Assembly: GCF_000300455.3 (NCBI RefSeq)
Contig: NZ_CP007215.2
Location: forward strand, 1,736,001 to 1,800,000
DNA from: Kosakonia sacchari SP1
GTDB lineage: Bacteria; Pseudomonadota; Gammaproteobacteria; Enterobacterales; Enterobacteriaceae
Reading direction: 5' to 3'
Length of the DNA stretch: 64,000 nucleotides
Shown here: piece by piece, positions 9,418 through 19,935 of the stretch
How the letters are laid out: every line of letters begins with the position of its first letter
Numbering within the stretch: the stretch's first letter is position 1
Position numbers and translations under genes: made by a program
The notes under the pieces: model-generated
What the model was told of the DNA's origin: nothing
What the model saw: the letters and a program-made list of their open reading frames with translations, nothing else
Database searches by the model: none

Positions 9418-10263
9418 ATGAGCACAACAGCAAACCCGTTAATTTCAATTTATATGCCAACCTGGAACCGGCAACAGCTGGCGATCCGCGCGATTAAATC
9501 GGTGCTGCGCCAGGATTACCCGCACTGGGAAATGATCATTGTTGATGACTGCTCCGCAAACTTCGAACAGTTACAGCAGTATGTTGATGAGCTGGGCGAC
9601 CCGCGTGTCAGTTACACGCGTAATGCCTTTAACTCCGGTGCTTGCGCGGTGCGTAACCAGGCGATTTTGCAGGCGAAAGGCCAGTACATTACCGGCATTG
9701 ACGATGACGATGAGTGGACGCCAAACCGTCTGTCCGTTTTTCTGGCGCACAAACATCTACTTAATACCCGCGCTTTTTTGTACGCCAACGATTATGTCTG
9801 CCAGGGCGAAGTCTATGCGCAACCGGCGAGCTTGCCGCTGTACCCGAAATCGCCGTTCTCGCGCAAGCTGTTCTACAAGCGCAACATCGTGGGCAACCAG
9901 GTTTTCACCTGGGGCTGGCGTTTTAAAGAGAGTTTGTTTGATACCCAACTGAAGGCGGCGCAGGATTACGACATTTTCCTGCGGATGGTTGAGGAGTACG
10001 GCGAGCCGTGGAAAATCGAAGAAGCCACGCAGATCCTGCACATTAACCACGGTGAAATGCAGATCACCTCTTCACCGAAGAAGTTTTCCGGCTACTTCCA
10101 CTTTTATCGTAAACACAAAGACAAATTCGATCGCGCCAGCAAGAAATATCAGCTGTTTACCCTCTACCAAATTCGCAATAAGCGGATGAACTGGCGCACG
10201 TTGTTGACGCTGTTTTCCCTGCGTAACGGTAAGCGTCTGGCTGATGGGCTGCGGGGGAAATAA
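9418..10263 (+). CDS. wcaA: WcaA, colanic acid glycosyltransferase (GT2)
   Basis: A GT-A fold, family-2 glycosyltransferase of 281 residues. It has the typical N-terminal start ISIYMPTWNRQQLAIRAI, the nucleotide-binding IIVDD segment, and the metal-binding GIDDDDEWT motif at about residue 100. It is highly similar to E. coli WcaA throughout. It transfers one of the sugars of the colanic acid hexasaccharide on the cytoplasmic face of the inner membrane. The TAA stop shares its last base with the wcaB ATG, suggesting translational coupling. Confidence 0.95.
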   Translation: MSTTANPLISIYMPTWNRQQLAIRAIKSVLRQDYPHWEMIIVDDCSANFEQLQQYVDELGDPRVSYTRNAFNSGACAVRNQAILQAKGQYITGIDDDDEWTPNRLSVFLAHKHLLNTRAFLYANDYVCQGEVYAQPASLPLYPKSPFSRKLFYKRNIVGNQVFTWGWRFKESLFDTQLKAAQDYDIFLRMVEEYGEPWKIEEATQILHINHGEMQITSSPKKFSGYFHFYRKHKDKFDRASKKYQLFTLYQIRNKRMNWRTLLTLFSLRNGKRLADGLRGK

Positions 10264-10754
10264 TGCGTCTGGAAGATTTTCGCGCTAATCACTGGAATTT
10301 GCGCCCGTGCTGCATGGTTGCGGCGTACCGCATTGCCCATTTTTGCTCCGTGTGGCGCAAAAAACATGTCATCAACAATCTCTGGGCCGCGCCCGTCATT
10401 TTGTTGTACCGCTTTGTCACGGAATGCCTGTTTGGCTATGAAATTCAGGCCGCAGCCACCATTGGTCGCCGCTTTACCATTCATCACGGTTATGCGGTGG
10501 TGATCAATAAATATACCGTCGCCGGGGATGATTTCACCATTCGTCATGGTGTCACCATCGGCAACCGTGGGCCTGATAGCCTGGCCTGCCCGGTGATTGG
10601 CAACAACGTTGAACTGGGTGCCAACGTAGTGGTGATTGGCGATATCACCATTGGTAATAACGTCACCATTGGCGCGGGGAGCGTGGTGCTCGACAGCGTG
10701 CCGGACAACGCGCTGGTGGTTGGCGAAAAAGCGCGCGTGAAGGTGATTAAATGA
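10263..10754 (+). CDS. wcaB: WcaB, colanic acid acetyltransferase
   Basis: A 163-residue left-handed beta-helix (hexapeptide-repeat) acetyltransferase of the serine-acetyltransferase type. The imperfect hexapeptide repeats run from about residue 60 to 150 (for example IGNNVELGANVVVIGDI). The family acetylates sugars of the repeat unit. Start and stop overlap wcaA and wcaC by 1 and 4 nt. Confidence 0.93.
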   Translation: MRLEDFRANHWNLRPCCMVAAYRIAHFCSVWRKKHVINNLWAAPVILLYRFVTECLFGYEIQAAATIGRRFTIHHGYAVVINKYTVAGDDFTIRHGVTIGNRGPDSLACPVIGNNVELGANVVVIGDITIGNNVTIGAGSVVLDSVPDNALVVGEKARVKVIK

Positions 10755-11968
10755 ATATTTTGCAATTTAACGTGCGCCTTGCAGAAGGCGGTGCCGCAGG
10801 CGTCGCGCTCGATTTACATCAGCGCGCGCTGCAACAAGGCATTTCATCACGTTTTATTTACGGCTATGGCAAAGGCGGCAAAAAAAGCGTCAGCCACGAC
10901 AACTATCCGCAGGTCTACAAACAGACACCACGTCTGACTTCCATCGCTAATCTGGCGCTGTTTCGCCTGTTTAACCGCGATGTTTTTGGCAACCTGAATA
11001 ACCTCTATCGCACTGTGACGCGCACAGAAGGGCCGGTGGTGCTGCACTTTCATGTCATGCACAGCTACTGGCTGAATCTGGATGAACTGGTGACGTTTTG
11101 CCAGAAGGTGAAAGCGCACAAACCGGATGTCACTTTTGTCTGGACGCTGCATGACCACTGGAGCGTGACCGGGCGCTGCGCCTTTACCGATGGCTGTGAA
11201 GGCTGGAAAGAACATTGTCGCAAATGCCCGACGCTGTCGAACTACCCGCCGGTGAAAGTTGATCGTGCGCATAAGCTGGTCGATAGCAAACGTCAGTTAT
11301 TCAACGACATGCTGGCGCTCGGCTGCCAGTTTATATCCCCCAGCCAGCATGTGGCGGACGCCTTTAATAGCCTGTATGGTGCCGGGCGTTGCAGCATTAT
11401 CAATAACGGCATTGATGTAGCGACAGAGGCCATTCTTGCCGAACTGTCGCCGGTGAAAGAGACGCAAGGTAAACCGAAGATTGCGGTGGTGGCGCACGAT
11501 CTGCGTTACGACGGCAAAACCAACCAACAACTGGTGCGCGACATCATGGCGATGGATGACCGCGTGGAGCTGCATACCTTCGGTAAGTTTTCCCCGTTTG
11601 AGGGTAACAATGTCATCAACCACGGTTTTCTGACCGATAAGCGCAAATTGATGAGTGAACTCAACGAGATGGACGCTCTGGTCTTTAGTTCTCGTGTTGA
11701 TAACTATCCGCTGATTTTGTGCGAAGCATTATCTATCGGTGTACCGGTGATTGCCACCCATAGCGATGCGGCGCGCGAAGTGTTACAGAAATCTGGCGGT
11801 AAGACATTCAGCGAGCAGGAAGTGTTGCCGCTGGTGCAGTGCCATAAAGCCGACATTGCCCAGGCGGTATTTGGCGAAAGCCTCGACGCGTTCCGCGCGC
11901 GCAGCCGCCAGGCATACAGTGGCCAACAGATGCTGGAGGAGTATGTCTCATTCTATCAAGGTCTGTAG
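10751..11968 (+). CDS. wcaC: WcaC, colanic acid glycosyltransferase (GT4)
   Basis: A 405-residue GT-B fold enzyme of family 4, similar over its whole length to E. coli WcaC. The N-terminal domain contains a Cys4 array, C-x5-C-x6-C-x2-C (from GRCAFTDGC to HCRKCP, about residues 141-160). The C-terminal domain has the donor-binding ALVFSS...ILCEALSIGVPVIAT region. The same Cys array recurs in the O-antigen glycosyltransferase at 35920. Its end overlaps wcaD by 26 bp. Confidence 0.94.
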   Translation: MNILQFNVRLAEGGAAGVALDLHQRALQQGISSRFIYGYGKGGKKSVSHDNYPQVYKQTPRLTSIANLALFRLFNRDVFGNLNNLYRTVTRTEGPVVLHFHVMHSYWLNLDELVTFCQKVKAHKPDVTFVWTLHDHWSVTGRCAFTDGCEGWKEHCRKCPTLSNYPPVKVDRAHKLVDSKRQLFNDMLALGCQFISPSQHVADAFNSLYGAGRCSIINNGIDVATEAILAELSPVKETQGKPKIAVVAHDLRYDGKTNQQLVRDIMAMDDRVELHTFGKFSPFEGNNVINHGFLTDKRKLMSELNEMDALVFSSRVDNYPLILCEALSIGVPVIATHSDAAREVLQKSGGKTFSEQEVLPLVQCHKADIAQAVFGESLDAFRARSRQAYSGQQMLEEYVSFYQGL

Positions 11969-13163
11969 CTACCTCCTGCTGCCGCTCATTTACCTGCTGG
12001 TTAACGTCAAACTCCTCCAGTTAGGAGAGAGTTTTCCCATCACTATCGTGACGTTTTTGCCGGTGCTGCTGCTGCTCTATGTTGAGCGCATCAGCGTGAA
12101 AAAACTGATGATAGCGCTGGGTGCCGGGGCAGGGTTGACGCTGTTTAACTTCATATTCGGTAAGTCGCTGGACGCCAGTAAATATGTCACCTCGACGATG
12201 CTGTTTGTTTATATCGTGATCATCATCGGCATGGTGTGGAGTATCCGCTTCAAAACCATTTCACCGCATAATTACCGCAAGATATTGAGATTTTTCTATG
12301 CGGTGGTGGCATTCGTGGTGCTGCTGGCGGCGATGGAAATGGCGCAGATTATCCTCACAGGCGGCAGCAGTTTAATGGAGGGGATTTCGAAATATCTCAT
12401 CTATAGCAACAGTTACGTGCTGAATTTTATCAAGTTCGGCGGTAAACGTACTACGGCGTTATATTTCGAACCGGCATTCTTCGCTCTGGCGTTAATCTCA
12501 ATTTGGCTCAGCATCAAACAGTTTGGTATCAAAACGCCGAAGACCGATGCTATGATTTTGGCAGGGATAGTTCTTTCGGGATCGTTCTCAGGGGTAATGA
12601 CATTTATCCTGTTTTATCTGCTGGAATGGGCTTTCCAGTATCTGAACAAAGAGGCGATCCGTAAAAAGTTACCATTGGCAATTATTTCACTGGCAGTGTT
12701 TATTGTTGGCGTTGTATTTGCTTTTCCATATATCGCAGAACGAATCGGCGATTTAGGTACGGAAGGCTCTTCCTCGTATTATCGTATTATCGGTCCGCTG
12801 GTGATGGTGGGATATTCACTGACCAATATTGATGGTGTAGTAAGATTTGGCTCACTTTACGAATATGTCGCATCATTCGGAATCTTTAACGGTGCGGACG
12901 TCGGGAAAACAATAGACAATGGGTTGTATCTGCTGATCATTTATTTTTCATGGTTCGCGGTATTACTGACCGGATGGTATCTGTTTAAAGTTGGAAAAAT
13001 GACGATAAATGCCTTTGGCAACAATCAGAATTTTCGCGTTCAACTTTATCTGTTCACTCCGATATCGTTGTTTTTTACGGGGTCTATCTTTAGCCCGGAA
13101 TATGCGTTTTTAATTGTTTGTCCGTTTATTCTGCGCAAAGCGTTGAATATCGCGGCTACATGA
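11943..13163 (+). CDS. wcaD: WcaD, colanic acid repeat-unit polymerase
   Basis: A very hydrophobic, multi-spanning inner-membrane protein of 406 residues that acts as the Wzy-type polymerase of colanic acid. About ten transmembrane segments alternate with a large periplasmic loop (about 290-340, region [14 protein letters not shown]). The ATG at 11943 ([10 protein letters not shown]) matches the E. coli start and length (405). Longer upstream starts would run back into wcaC in another frame and are not credible. Confidence 0.95.
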   Translation: MSHSIKVCSYLLLPLIYLLVNVKLLQLGESFPITIVTFLPVLLLLYVERISVKKLMIALGAGAGLTLFNFIFGKSLDASKYVTSTMLFVYIVIIIGMVWSIRFKTISPHNYRKILRFFYAVVAFVVLLAAMEMAQIILTGGSSLMEGISKYLIYSNSYVLNFIKFGGKRTTALYFEPAFFALALISIWLSIKQFGIKTPKTDAMILAGIVLSGSFSGVMTFILFYLLEWAFQYLNKEAIRKKLPLAIISLAVFIVGVVFAFPYIAERIGDLGTEGSSSYYRIIGPLVMVGYSLTNIDGVVRFGSLYEYVASFGIFNGADVGKTIDNGLYLLIIYFSWFAVLLTGWYLFKVGKMTINAFGNNQNFRVQLYLFTPISLFFTGSIFSPEYAFLIVCPFILRKALNIAAT

Positions 13164-13176
13164 AGAGGTGGGTCAA

Positions 13177-13923
13177 ATGCTGCTAAGTGTTATTACTGTC
13201 GCGTTTCGTAATTATGAAGGTGTGATGAAAACCTGGCAGTCGCTGGCTCACCTGGCGAAAGCGCAAAATATTGAATTCGAATGGATTGTGGTTGACGGCG
13301 GTTCTCAGGATGGTACTGAAGAATTTCTGAAAAACCTCAACGGTCAGTACAATTTACGTTATATCAGCGAACGCGATAAAGGCATCTATGATGCCATGAA
13401 TAAAGGGATCGATATGGCCGCAGGACGCTTTGCGCTGTTTCTCAATTCCGGCGATATTTTCCATGAAGAAATTGTGGATGTTGTTCGTCAGCTGGACGAT
13501 GAGCAAGAGAATGCAATGTATATTGGCGATGCGCTACTGGATTTCGGCGATGGTACAAAAATACGTCGTGGCGCAAAACATGGCTGGTATATTTACCACA
13601 GCTTACCAGCCAGCCATCAGGCTATATTTTTCCCGGTAAATGGTCTGAAAACTTACCCCTACGATCTGCAATATAAAGTCTCTTCCGATTACGCATTAGC
13701 CGCCAGAATGTTTAAAGCGGGATTCCCGTTTAAGCGTTTGAAAGGCCTTGTGTCTGAATTTTCGATGGGCGGCGTATCAACGTCTAATAACCTTGAATTA
13801 TGTCAGGATGCTCGCAATGTGCAGCGTAAAATATTACGCATGCCGGGCTTCTGGGCACAGTTGTCTTATATGTTGCGTTTACGGACGACCGGCAAAACGA
13901 AAGCCTTATATAACAAAGCATAA
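13177..13923 (+). CDS. wcaE: WcaE, colanic acid glycosyltransferase (GT2)
   Basis: A 248-residue family-2 glycosyltransferase, the same length as E. coli WcaE. It starts [13 protein letters not shown], has the [12 protein letters not shown] donor motif near residue 37 and FLNSGDIF (DXD-equivalent) near 90. An AGAGGTG ribosome-binding site lies just upstream of the ATG at 13177. The GTG at 13168 is part of that site and is not the start. Confidence 0.94.
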   Translation: MLLSVITVAFRNYEGVMKTWQSLAHLAKAQNIEFEWIVVDGGSQDGTEEFLKNLNGQYNLRYISERDKGIYDAMNKGIDMAAGRFALFLNSGDIFHEEIVDVVRQLDDEQENAMYIGDALLDFGDGTKIRRGAKHGWYIYHSLPASHQAIFFPVNGLKTYPYDLQYKVSSDYALAARMFKAGFPFKRLKGLVSEFSMGGVSTSNNLELCQDARNVQRKILRMPGFWAQLSYMLRLRTTGKTKALYNKA

Positions 13924-13942
13924 CGCTCAGATATAAGGAAAA

Positions 13943-14500
13943 ATGATGCAGGATTTAAAAGGATTCTCCGTGCCGAAAGGCTTTCGGGGCGGCAACGCTA
14001 TTAAGGTTCAACTGTGGTGGGCGGTTCAGGCGACATTATTCGCCTGGTCCCCGCAGGTGCTGTATCGCTGGCGCGCATTCCTGTTGCGCTTATTTGGCGC
14101 AAAGGTTGGAAAAGGCGTGGTTATTCGTCCATCGGTAAAAATTACTTATCCGTGGAAATTAACATTAGGCGATTACAGCTGGGTAGGAGATGACGCAGTG
14201 TTATATACGCTGGGTGATATTTCTATCGGTGCGAATTCAGTGGTTTCTCAGAAATGTTATTTGTGCACCGGCAGTCACGATTATATGAGCGCGCATTTTG
14301 ATATTAACGCGACACCAATCGTGATTGGTGAGAAGTGCTGGCTGGCGACAGATGTGTTTGTCGCGCCGGGCGTCTCCATCGGCGACGGGACGGTAGTCGG
14401 TGCGCGCAGCAGTGTTTTTAAATCGCTTCCGGCAAATGTGATTTGCCGTGGCAATCCCGCAGTGGTGACGCGCGAACGCGTTGAAAAGGTAACTCCCTGA
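13943..14500 (+). CDS. wcaF: WcaF, colanic acid acetyltransferase
   Basis: A 185-residue hexapeptide-repeat acetyltransferase with a hydrophobic N-terminal half (WWAVQATLFAWSPQVLYRW) and a left-handed beta-helix (about 75-175). Catalytic histidine is expected in GSHDY. It O-acetylates a sugar of colanic acid. Two adjacent ATG codons (13943, 13946) are possible starts; E. coli begins at the second. Confidence 0.94.
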   Translation: MMQDLKGFSVPKGFRGGNAIKVQLWWAVQATLFAWSPQVLYRWRAFLLRLFGAKVGKGVVIRPSVKITYPWKLTLGDYSWVGDDAVLYTLGDISIGANSVVSQKCYLCTGSHDYMSAHFDINATPIVIGEKCWLATDVFVAPGVSIGDGTVVGARSSVFKSLPANVICRGNPAVVTRERVEKVTP

Positions 14501-14526
14501 ACTGGGACTATTGAGGAAAATAAATT

Positions 14527-15648
14527 ATGTCTAAAGTCGCTCTCATCACCGGCGTAACCGGGCAAGATGGCTCTTATCTGGCTGAACTGCTTCTGGAGAA
14601 GGGTTACGAAGTTCACGGCATTAAACGCCGCGCTTCCTCATTCAATACCGAGCGTGTGGATCACATCTATCAGGATCCGCACACCAGCAACCCGAAATTC
14701 CATCTGCACTACGGTGACCTGACCGATACCTCCAACCTGACGCGTATCCTGCAGGAAGTGCAGCCGGATGAAGTCTACAACCTGGGCGCGATGAGCCACG
14801 TGGCTGTGTCGTTCGAATCCCCGGAATATACCGCCGACGTTGATGCCATGGGTACGCTGCGTCTGCTGGAAGCGATTCGCTTCCTGGGTCTGGAGAAGAA
14901 AACCCGTTTCTACCAGGCGTCCACCTCTGAACTGTACGGCCTGGTGCAGGAAATCCCGCAGAAAGAGACCACGCCGTTCTACCCGCGCTCTCCGTACGCG
15001 GTTGCCAAACTGTACGCGTACTGGATCACCGTGAACTACCGCGAATCCTACGGCATGTACGCTTGCAACGGCATTCTGTTCAACCACGAATCTCCGCGTC
15101 GCGGCGAAACCTTCGTGACCCGCAAAATTACCCGTGCTATCGCCAACATCGCTCAGGGTCTGGAATCCTGCCTGTACCTCGGCAACATGGACTCCCTGCG
15201 TGACTGGGGCCATGCCAAAGATTACGTGAAAATGCAGTGGATGATGCTGCAACAGGAAAAACCGGAAGACTTCGTTATCGCCACTGGCGTGCAGTACTCT
15301 GTGCGTCAGTTCGTCGAAATGGCGGCGGCACAGCTGGGTATCAAACTGCGCTTTGAAGGCACCGGCGTGGAAGAGAAAGGCATTGTCGTTTCTGTGACCG
15401 GCCATGACGCACCGGGCGTGAAACCGGGCGATGTGATTGTTGCCGTTGACCCGCGTTACTTCCGTCCTGCTGAAGTGGAAACCCTGCTGGGCGACCCGAG
15501 CAAAGCGCACGAAAAACTGGGCTGGAAACCGGAAATCACCCTGCAGGAGATGGTCTCCGAAATGGTGGCAAAAGATCTGGAAGCAGCGAAAAAACACTCA
15601 CTGCTTAAGGCCCACGGTTACGAGGTTGCCATCGCGCTGGAGTCCTGA
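14527..15648 (+). CDS. gmd: GDP-mannose 4,6-dehydratase
   Basis: First committed step from GDP-D-mannose to GDP-L-fucose. A 373-residue extended short-chain dehydrogenase with Rossmann motif [10 protein letters not shown] near the N-terminus and a catalytic Y-x3-K in [10 protein letters not shown]. The protein is very highly conserved with E. coli Gmd. It is followed after 2 nt by fcl, the next enzyme of the pathway. Confidence 0.98.
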   Translation: MSKVALITGVTGQDGSYLAELLLEKGYEVHGIKRRASSFNTERVDHIYQDPHTSNPKFHLHYGDLTDTSNLTRILQEVQPDEVYNLGAMSHVAVSFESPEYTADVDAMGTLRLLEAIRFLGLEKKTRFYQASTSELYGLVQEIPQKETTPFYPRSPYAVAKLYAYWITVNYRESYGMYACNGILFNHESPRRGETFVTRKITRAIANIAQGLESCLYLGNMDSLRDWGHAKDYVKMQWMMLQQEKPEDFVIATGVQYSVRQFVEMAAAQLGIKLRFEGTGVEEKGIVVSVTGHDAPGVKPGDVIVAVDPRYFRPAEVETLLGDPSKAHEKLGWKPEITLQEMVSEMVAKDLEAAKKHSLLKAHGYEVAIALES

Positions 15649-15650
15649 GC

Positions 15651-16616
15651 ATGACCAAACAACGTGTTTTTGTGGCTGGCCATCGCGGGATGGTGGGGTC
15701 AGCCATCGTACGGCAGCTCGAACAGCGGGCGGATATCGAACTGGTGCTGCGTTCCCGTGAGGAGCTGAACCTGTTAGATAGCGCGGCTGTGAATGCGTTT
15801 TTCGAAAACGAACGTATCGACCAGGTTTACCTGGCGGCGGCGAAAGTGGGCGGTATTGTGGCGAACAATACCTTCCCGGCGGACTTCATCTACGAAAATA
15901 TGATGATTGAGAGCAACATCATTCACGCCGCGCACAAGAACGACGTGAACAAACTGTTGTTCCTCGGTTCGTCCTGCATCTACCCGAAACTGGCGCACCA
16001 GCCGATTGCGGAAAGTGAGCTATTGCAGGGAACGCTGGAGCCGACCAACGAGCCGTACGCGATTGCCAAAATCGCCGGTATCAAGTTGTGCGAATCCTAC
16101 AACCGTCAGTATGACCGTGATTACCGCTCGGTGATGCCGACCAACCTGTACGGGCCGCACGACAACTTCCACCCGAGCAACTCGCATGTGATCCCTGCGT
16201 TACTGCGCCGTTTCCACGAAGCGACGCAGGAAAATGCGCCGGATGTGGTGGTGTGGGGCAGTGGCACACCGATGCGCGAATTCCTGCATGTGGACGATAT
16301 GGCTGCGGCCAGCATTCACGTTCAGGAACTGGCGCGCGAAGTGTGGCAGGAGAATACCGAACCAATGCTGTCGCATATCAACGTCGGCACCGGGGTGGAC
16401 TGCACGATTCGTGAACTGGCGCAAACCGTAGCAAGTGTGGTGGGCTACAAAGGTCGCGTGGTATTTGATGCCACCAAACCGGACGGCACGCCGCGCAAAC
16501 TACTGGATGTGACCCGCTTGCATCAGCTTGGCTGGTATCACGAGATCTCACTGGAAGCGGGGCTTGCGAGCACCTACCAGTGGTTCCTTGAAAACCAGCA
16601 CCGGTTCCGGGGGTAA
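15651..16616 (+). CDS. fcl: GDP-L-fucose synthase
   Basis: Converts GDP-4-keto-6-deoxymannose to GDP-L-fucose by epimerisation and NADPH-dependent reduction. A 321-residue short-chain dehydrogenase with [10 protein letters not shown] at residues 9-18 and the catalytic Y-x3-K in [11 protein letters not shown]. Full family length (also called WcaG). Confidence 0.97.
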   Translation: MTKQRVFVAGHRGMVGSAIVRQLEQRADIELVLRSREELNLLDSAAVNAFFENERIDQVYLAAAKVGGIVANNTFPADFIYENMMIESNIIHAAHKNDVNKLLFLGSSCIYPKLAHQPIAESELLQGTLEPTNEPYAIAKIAGIKLCESYNRQYDRDYRSVMPTNLYGPHDNFHPSNSHVIPALLRRFHEATQENAPDVVVWGSGTPMREFLHVDDMAAASIHVQELAREVWQENTEPMLSHINVGTGVDCTIRELAQTVASVVGYKGRVVFDATKPDGTPRKLLDVTRLHQLGWYHEISLEAGLASTYQWFLENQHRFRG

Positions 16617-16618
16617 GT

Positions 16619-17092
16619 ATGTTTTTGAGTCAGGAAGATTTTGCCACGGTGGTGCGTTCGACCCCGCTGATTTCCATCGATTTGATCGTGGAAAACTCAC
16701 GCGGCGAGTTTTTACTCGGCAAGCGCACTAACCGCCCGGCCCAGGGATACTGGTTTGTACCGGGCGGACGCGTGCAAAAGGACGAGCCGCTGGCGGCCGC
16801 TTTCGAGCGACTGACTCAGGCGGAACTGGGACTGCGCCTGCCGATGTCGGCAGGCGAGTTTTACGGCGTCTGGCAGCACTTCTATGACGACAACTTTTCC
16901 GGCCCGGATTTCACCACGCATTACATCGTGCTGGGCTTTCGCCTGCGCGTGGATGAGGACACCCTCGCGCTGCCGCCGGATCAGCACAACGACTACCGCT
17001 GGGGAACGCCGGAGTCGCTGATTGCCGACCCGCTGGTACATGACAATAGCCGCGCCTATTTCCTCGACGCGCAGGGAGTACCGGGCTTATGA
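16619..17092 (+). CDS. gmm: Gmm, GDP-mannose mannosyl hydrolase
   Basis: A 157-residue atypical Nudix protein that hydrolyses GDP-mannose to GDP and mannose and may tune GDP-mannose/GDP-fucose pools. The divergent Nudix helix ([17 protein letters not shown]) and the [14 protein letters not shown] segment are as in E. coli Gmm. This is the second GDP-mannose-degrading Nudix enzyme in the window, besides the NudK type at 1810. Its TGA overlaps the wcaI ATG. Confidence 0.95.
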   Translation: MFLSQEDFATVVRSTPLISIDLIVENSRGEFLLGKRTNRPAQGYWFVPGGRVQKDEPLAAAFERLTQAELGLRLPMSAGEFYGVWQHFYDDNFSGPDFTTHYIVLGFRLRVDEDTLALPPDQHNDYRWGTPESLIADPLVHDNSRAYFLDAQGVPGL

Positions 17093-18393
17093 AAATCCTG
17101 GTCTATGGCATCAACTATTCGCCGGAGCTGACCGGGATCGGTAAGTACACCGGCGAAATGGTGGAATGGATGGCTCGTCAGGGCCATGACGTGCGCGTTA
17201 TCACCGCGCCGCCGTACTACCCGGAGTGGAAAGTGGGCGAGCATTACAGCGCCTGGCGCTGGCGCAAAGAGCAGGGCGTTGCCACGGTGTGGCGCTGCCC
17301 GCTGTATGTGCCCGCGCAGCCATCGACCTTAAAACGGCTGCTGCATCTGGGCAGCTTTGCCCTGAGCAGTTTTTTCCCGTTGATGGCGCAGCGTCGCTGG
17401 AAACCGGATCGCATTATCGGCATCGTGCCGACCCTGTTTTGCACGCCGGGCATGCGCCTGCTGGCAAAACTGAGCGGCGCGAAAACCGTGCTGCATATTC
17501 AGGATTATGAAGTCGACGCCATGCTGGGTTTAGGCATGGCGGGCAAAGGTAAAAACGGTCGCGTGGCGAAGCTGGCGACCGCTTTTGAACGCAGCAACCT
17601 GCATAACGTTGACAACGTGTCGACCATCTCCCGTTCGATGATGAACAAAGCGCGGGAGAAAGGCGTGGCTGCGGACAACATTATTTTCTTCCCGAACTGG
17701 TCCGAAGTGGCGCGTTTTCGCGATATCGACGATGGATCCGTCGCGCAACTGCGCCGCACGCTCGGCCTGCCGGATGACAAAAAAATCATTCTTTACTCCG
17801 GCAATATTGGTGAGAAGCAGGGGCTGGAAAACGTCATTGAAGCCGCCGCAAAACTGCACAACCAGCCGTGGCTGTTTGTGATTGTCGGCCAGGGCGGCGG
17901 CAAGGCGAGGCTGGAAAAAATGGTCAGCGAGCGTGGGCTTCACAACGTGAAATTCTTCCCGTTGCAGCCGTACGACGCGCTGCCCGCACTGTTAAAAATG
18001 GGTGATTGCCATCTGGTTATTCAAAAACGCGGCGCGGCTGACGCCGTGCTGCCGTCGAAACTGACCAACATTCTGGCGGTCGGCGGCAATGCGGTGATCA
18101 CCGCCGAAGAGAGTACCGAACTTGGCCAACTGTGCCTGACCCAGTCTGGCATTGCGGTCTGCGTTGAACCGGAATCGGTTGACGCGTTGACCTGGGGCAT
18201 TGAACGCGCACTGGCGATGCCCAAAAACAACACGGTGGCACGTGAATATGCCGAACGCACGCTCGAAAAAGAGAACGTGTTAAGCCAGTTTATTGCAGAT
18301 ATCAGCCCGGAGAATTCCACTCAGCCCGCACCTGCCCGCGAAAGCGTGCATGACGGCGAACTGAACTTCGATGGCAATGGGGATAAATCATGA
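17089..18393 (+). CDS. wcaI: WcaI, colanic acid fucosyltransferase (GT4) with a C-terminal tail
   Basis: A GT-B, family-4 glycosyltransferase, 434 residues, closely similar to E. coli WcaI from [20 protein letters not shown] to about residue 406. The donor-binding domain contains [18 protein letters not shown]. The last roughly 27 residues (after FIADISPE, rich in Pro, Ala, Asp and Asn) have no counterpart in the 407-residue E. coli protein and look disordered. The stop overlaps the manC ATG. Confidence 0.94.
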   Translation: MKILVYGINYSPELTGIGKYTGEMVEWMARQGHDVRVITAPPYYPEWKVGEHYSAWRWRKEQGVATVWRCPLYVPAQPSTLKRLLHLGSFALSSFFPLMAQRRWKPDRIIGIVPTLFCTPGMRLLAKLSGAKTVLHIQDYEVDAMLGLGMAGKGKNGRVAKLATAFERSNLHNVDNVSTISRSMMNKAREKGVAADNIIFFPNWSEVARFRDIDDGSVAQLRRTLGLPDDKKIILYSGNIGEKQGLENVIEAAAKLHNQPWLFVIVGQGGGKARLEKMVSERGLHNVKFFPLQPYDALPALLKMGDCHLVIQKRGAADAVLPSKLTNILAVGGNAVITAEESTELGQLCLTQSGIAVCVEPESVDALTWGIERALAMPKNNTVAREYAERTLEKENVLSQFIADISPENSTQPAPARESVHDGELNFDGNGDKS

Positions 18394-19826
18394 GTCAAAC
18401 ACAACTCTATCCGGTCGTGATGGCCGGCGGCTCTGGCAGCCGTTTGTGGCCGCTGTCCCGTGTGCTTTACCCTAAACAGTTTCTCTGCCTGAAAGGCGAA
18501 CTCACCATGTTGCAAACCACCATCTGCCGCCTGAACGGCGTGGAGTGCGAAAGCCCGGTGGTGATTTGTAACGAACAGCACCGCTTTATCGTCGCGGAGC
18601 AATTGCGTCAGCTGCACAAGCTGACCGAAAACATCATCCTCGAACCGGTAGGTCGCAACACGGCTCCGGCTATCGCGCTGGCGGCGCTGGCGGTAAAACG
18701 TCACAGCCCGGATAGCGATCCGCTGATGCTGGTGCTGGCCGCTGATCATGTGATCCAGGATGAAGAGGCGTTTCGCACGTCGGTACGCAATGCGATCCCT
18801 TACGCCGAAGCGGGCAAACTGGTGACCTTTGGTATCGTGCCGGATCTGCCGGAAACCGGTTATGGCTACATCCGTCGCGGCGCGGTTTCAGCCGGTGACG
18901 TCGATGCGGTGGCGTTTGAAGTGGCGCAATTTGTCGAAAAACCCAACCTCGAAACGGCGCAGGGTTATGTGGCAAGCGGCGAGTATTACTGGAACAGCGG
19001 CATGTTCCTGTTCCGCGCCGGTCGCTACCTGGAAGAGCTGAAAAAATACCGCCCGGATATTCTTGAGGCCTGCGAAAAAGCAATGGACGCCACCGACCCG
19101 GATATGGACTTTATCCGCGTCGATGAGGCGTCTTTCCTCGCCTGCCCGGAAGAGTCGATTGACTATGCGGTCATGGAACGCACCGCCGATGCGGTTGTTG
19201 TGCCAATGGACGCGGGCTGGAGCGATGTTGGCTCCTGGTCGTCGCTGTGGGAAATCAGCCAGCACACGCCGGAGGGAAACGTTCATCACGGCGACGTCAT
19301 CAGCCATAAAACCGAAAACAGCTATGTTTACGCGGAATCTGGCCTGGTCACCACCGTCGGGGTGAAAGATCTGGTGGTGGTGCAGACCAAAGATGCGGTG
19401 CTGATTGCCGACCGTAACGCCGTGCAGGATGTGAAAAAAGTGGTCGAGAAAATCAAAGCCGACGGGCGTCACGAACACCATATTCACCGCGAAGTTTACC
19501 GCCCTTGGGGTAAATATGACTCCATTGATTCCGGCGACCGCTACCAGGTAAAACGCATTACCGTGAAGCCGGGCGAAGGACTTTCCGTACAGATGCATCA
19601 CCACCGCGCTGAACACTGGGTGGTGGTCGCCGGTACGGCAAAAGTGACGATTGATGGCGAAGTGAAACTGCTGGGCGAAAACGAATCTATCTATATTCCG
19701 CTCGGCGCGCGCCACTGTCTGGAAAACCCTGGGAAAATCCCGCTCGATCTGATCGAGGTGCGCTCCGGTTCGTACCTTGAAGAGGATGACATTGTGCGGT
19801 TTGCCGATCGTTACGGCCGTATTTAA
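18390..19826 (+). CDS. manC: ManC (CpsB), mannose-1-phosphate guanylyltransferase
   Basis: Makes GDP-mannose from mannose-1-phosphate and GTP. The 478-residue protein has an N-terminal nucleotidyltransferase domain with signature [12 protein letters not shown] (residues about 11-22) and FVEKP. Its C-terminal type II phosphomannose-isomerase cupin domain is at about 350-478 ([13 protein letters not shown]). It feeds gmd-fcl and the mannosyl steps; it pairs with manB downstream. Confidence 0.97.
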   Translation: MSQTQLYPVVMAGGSGSRLWPLSRVLYPKQFLCLKGELTMLQTTICRLNGVECESPVVICNEQHRFIVAEQLRQLHKLTENIILEPVGRNTAPAIALAALAVKRHSPDSDPLMLVLAADHVIQDEEAFRTSVRNAIPYAEAGKLVTFGIVPDLPETGYGYIRRGAVSAGDVDAVAFEVAQFVEKPNLETAQGYVASGEYYWNSGMFLFRAGRYLEELKKYRPDILEACEKAMDATDPDMDFIRVDEASFLACPEESIDYAVMERTADAVVVPMDAGWSDVGSWSSLWEISQHTPEGNVHHGDVISHKTENSYVYAESGLVTTVGVKDLVVVQTKDAVLIADRNAVQDVKKVVEKIKADGRHEHHIHREVYRPWGKYDSIDSGDRYQVKRITVKPGEGLSVQMHHHRAEHWVVVAGTAKVTIDGEVKLLGENESIYIPLGARHCLENPGKIPLDLIEVRSGSYLEEDDIVRFADRYGRI

Positions 19827-19834
19827 TTCCCGTG

Positions 19835-19858
19835 CCGGATAACGCGAATGTTATCCGG
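19835..19858 (+). terminator. Intercistronic hairpin between manC and manB
   Basis: CCGGATAAC and GTTATCCGG form a 9-bp stem with a 6-nt loop 8 bp after the manC stop. It is followed only by TTTG, so it is probably a pause or mRNA-stability element rather than a full terminator. Confidence 0.4.
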
Positions 19859-19935
19859 TTTGTAAGTTTAAATTAATCAACAAGATATGGCCATTTTACG
19901 GTCACGGCTGACTGTTGCCTGAAGAAGAGGTAATG

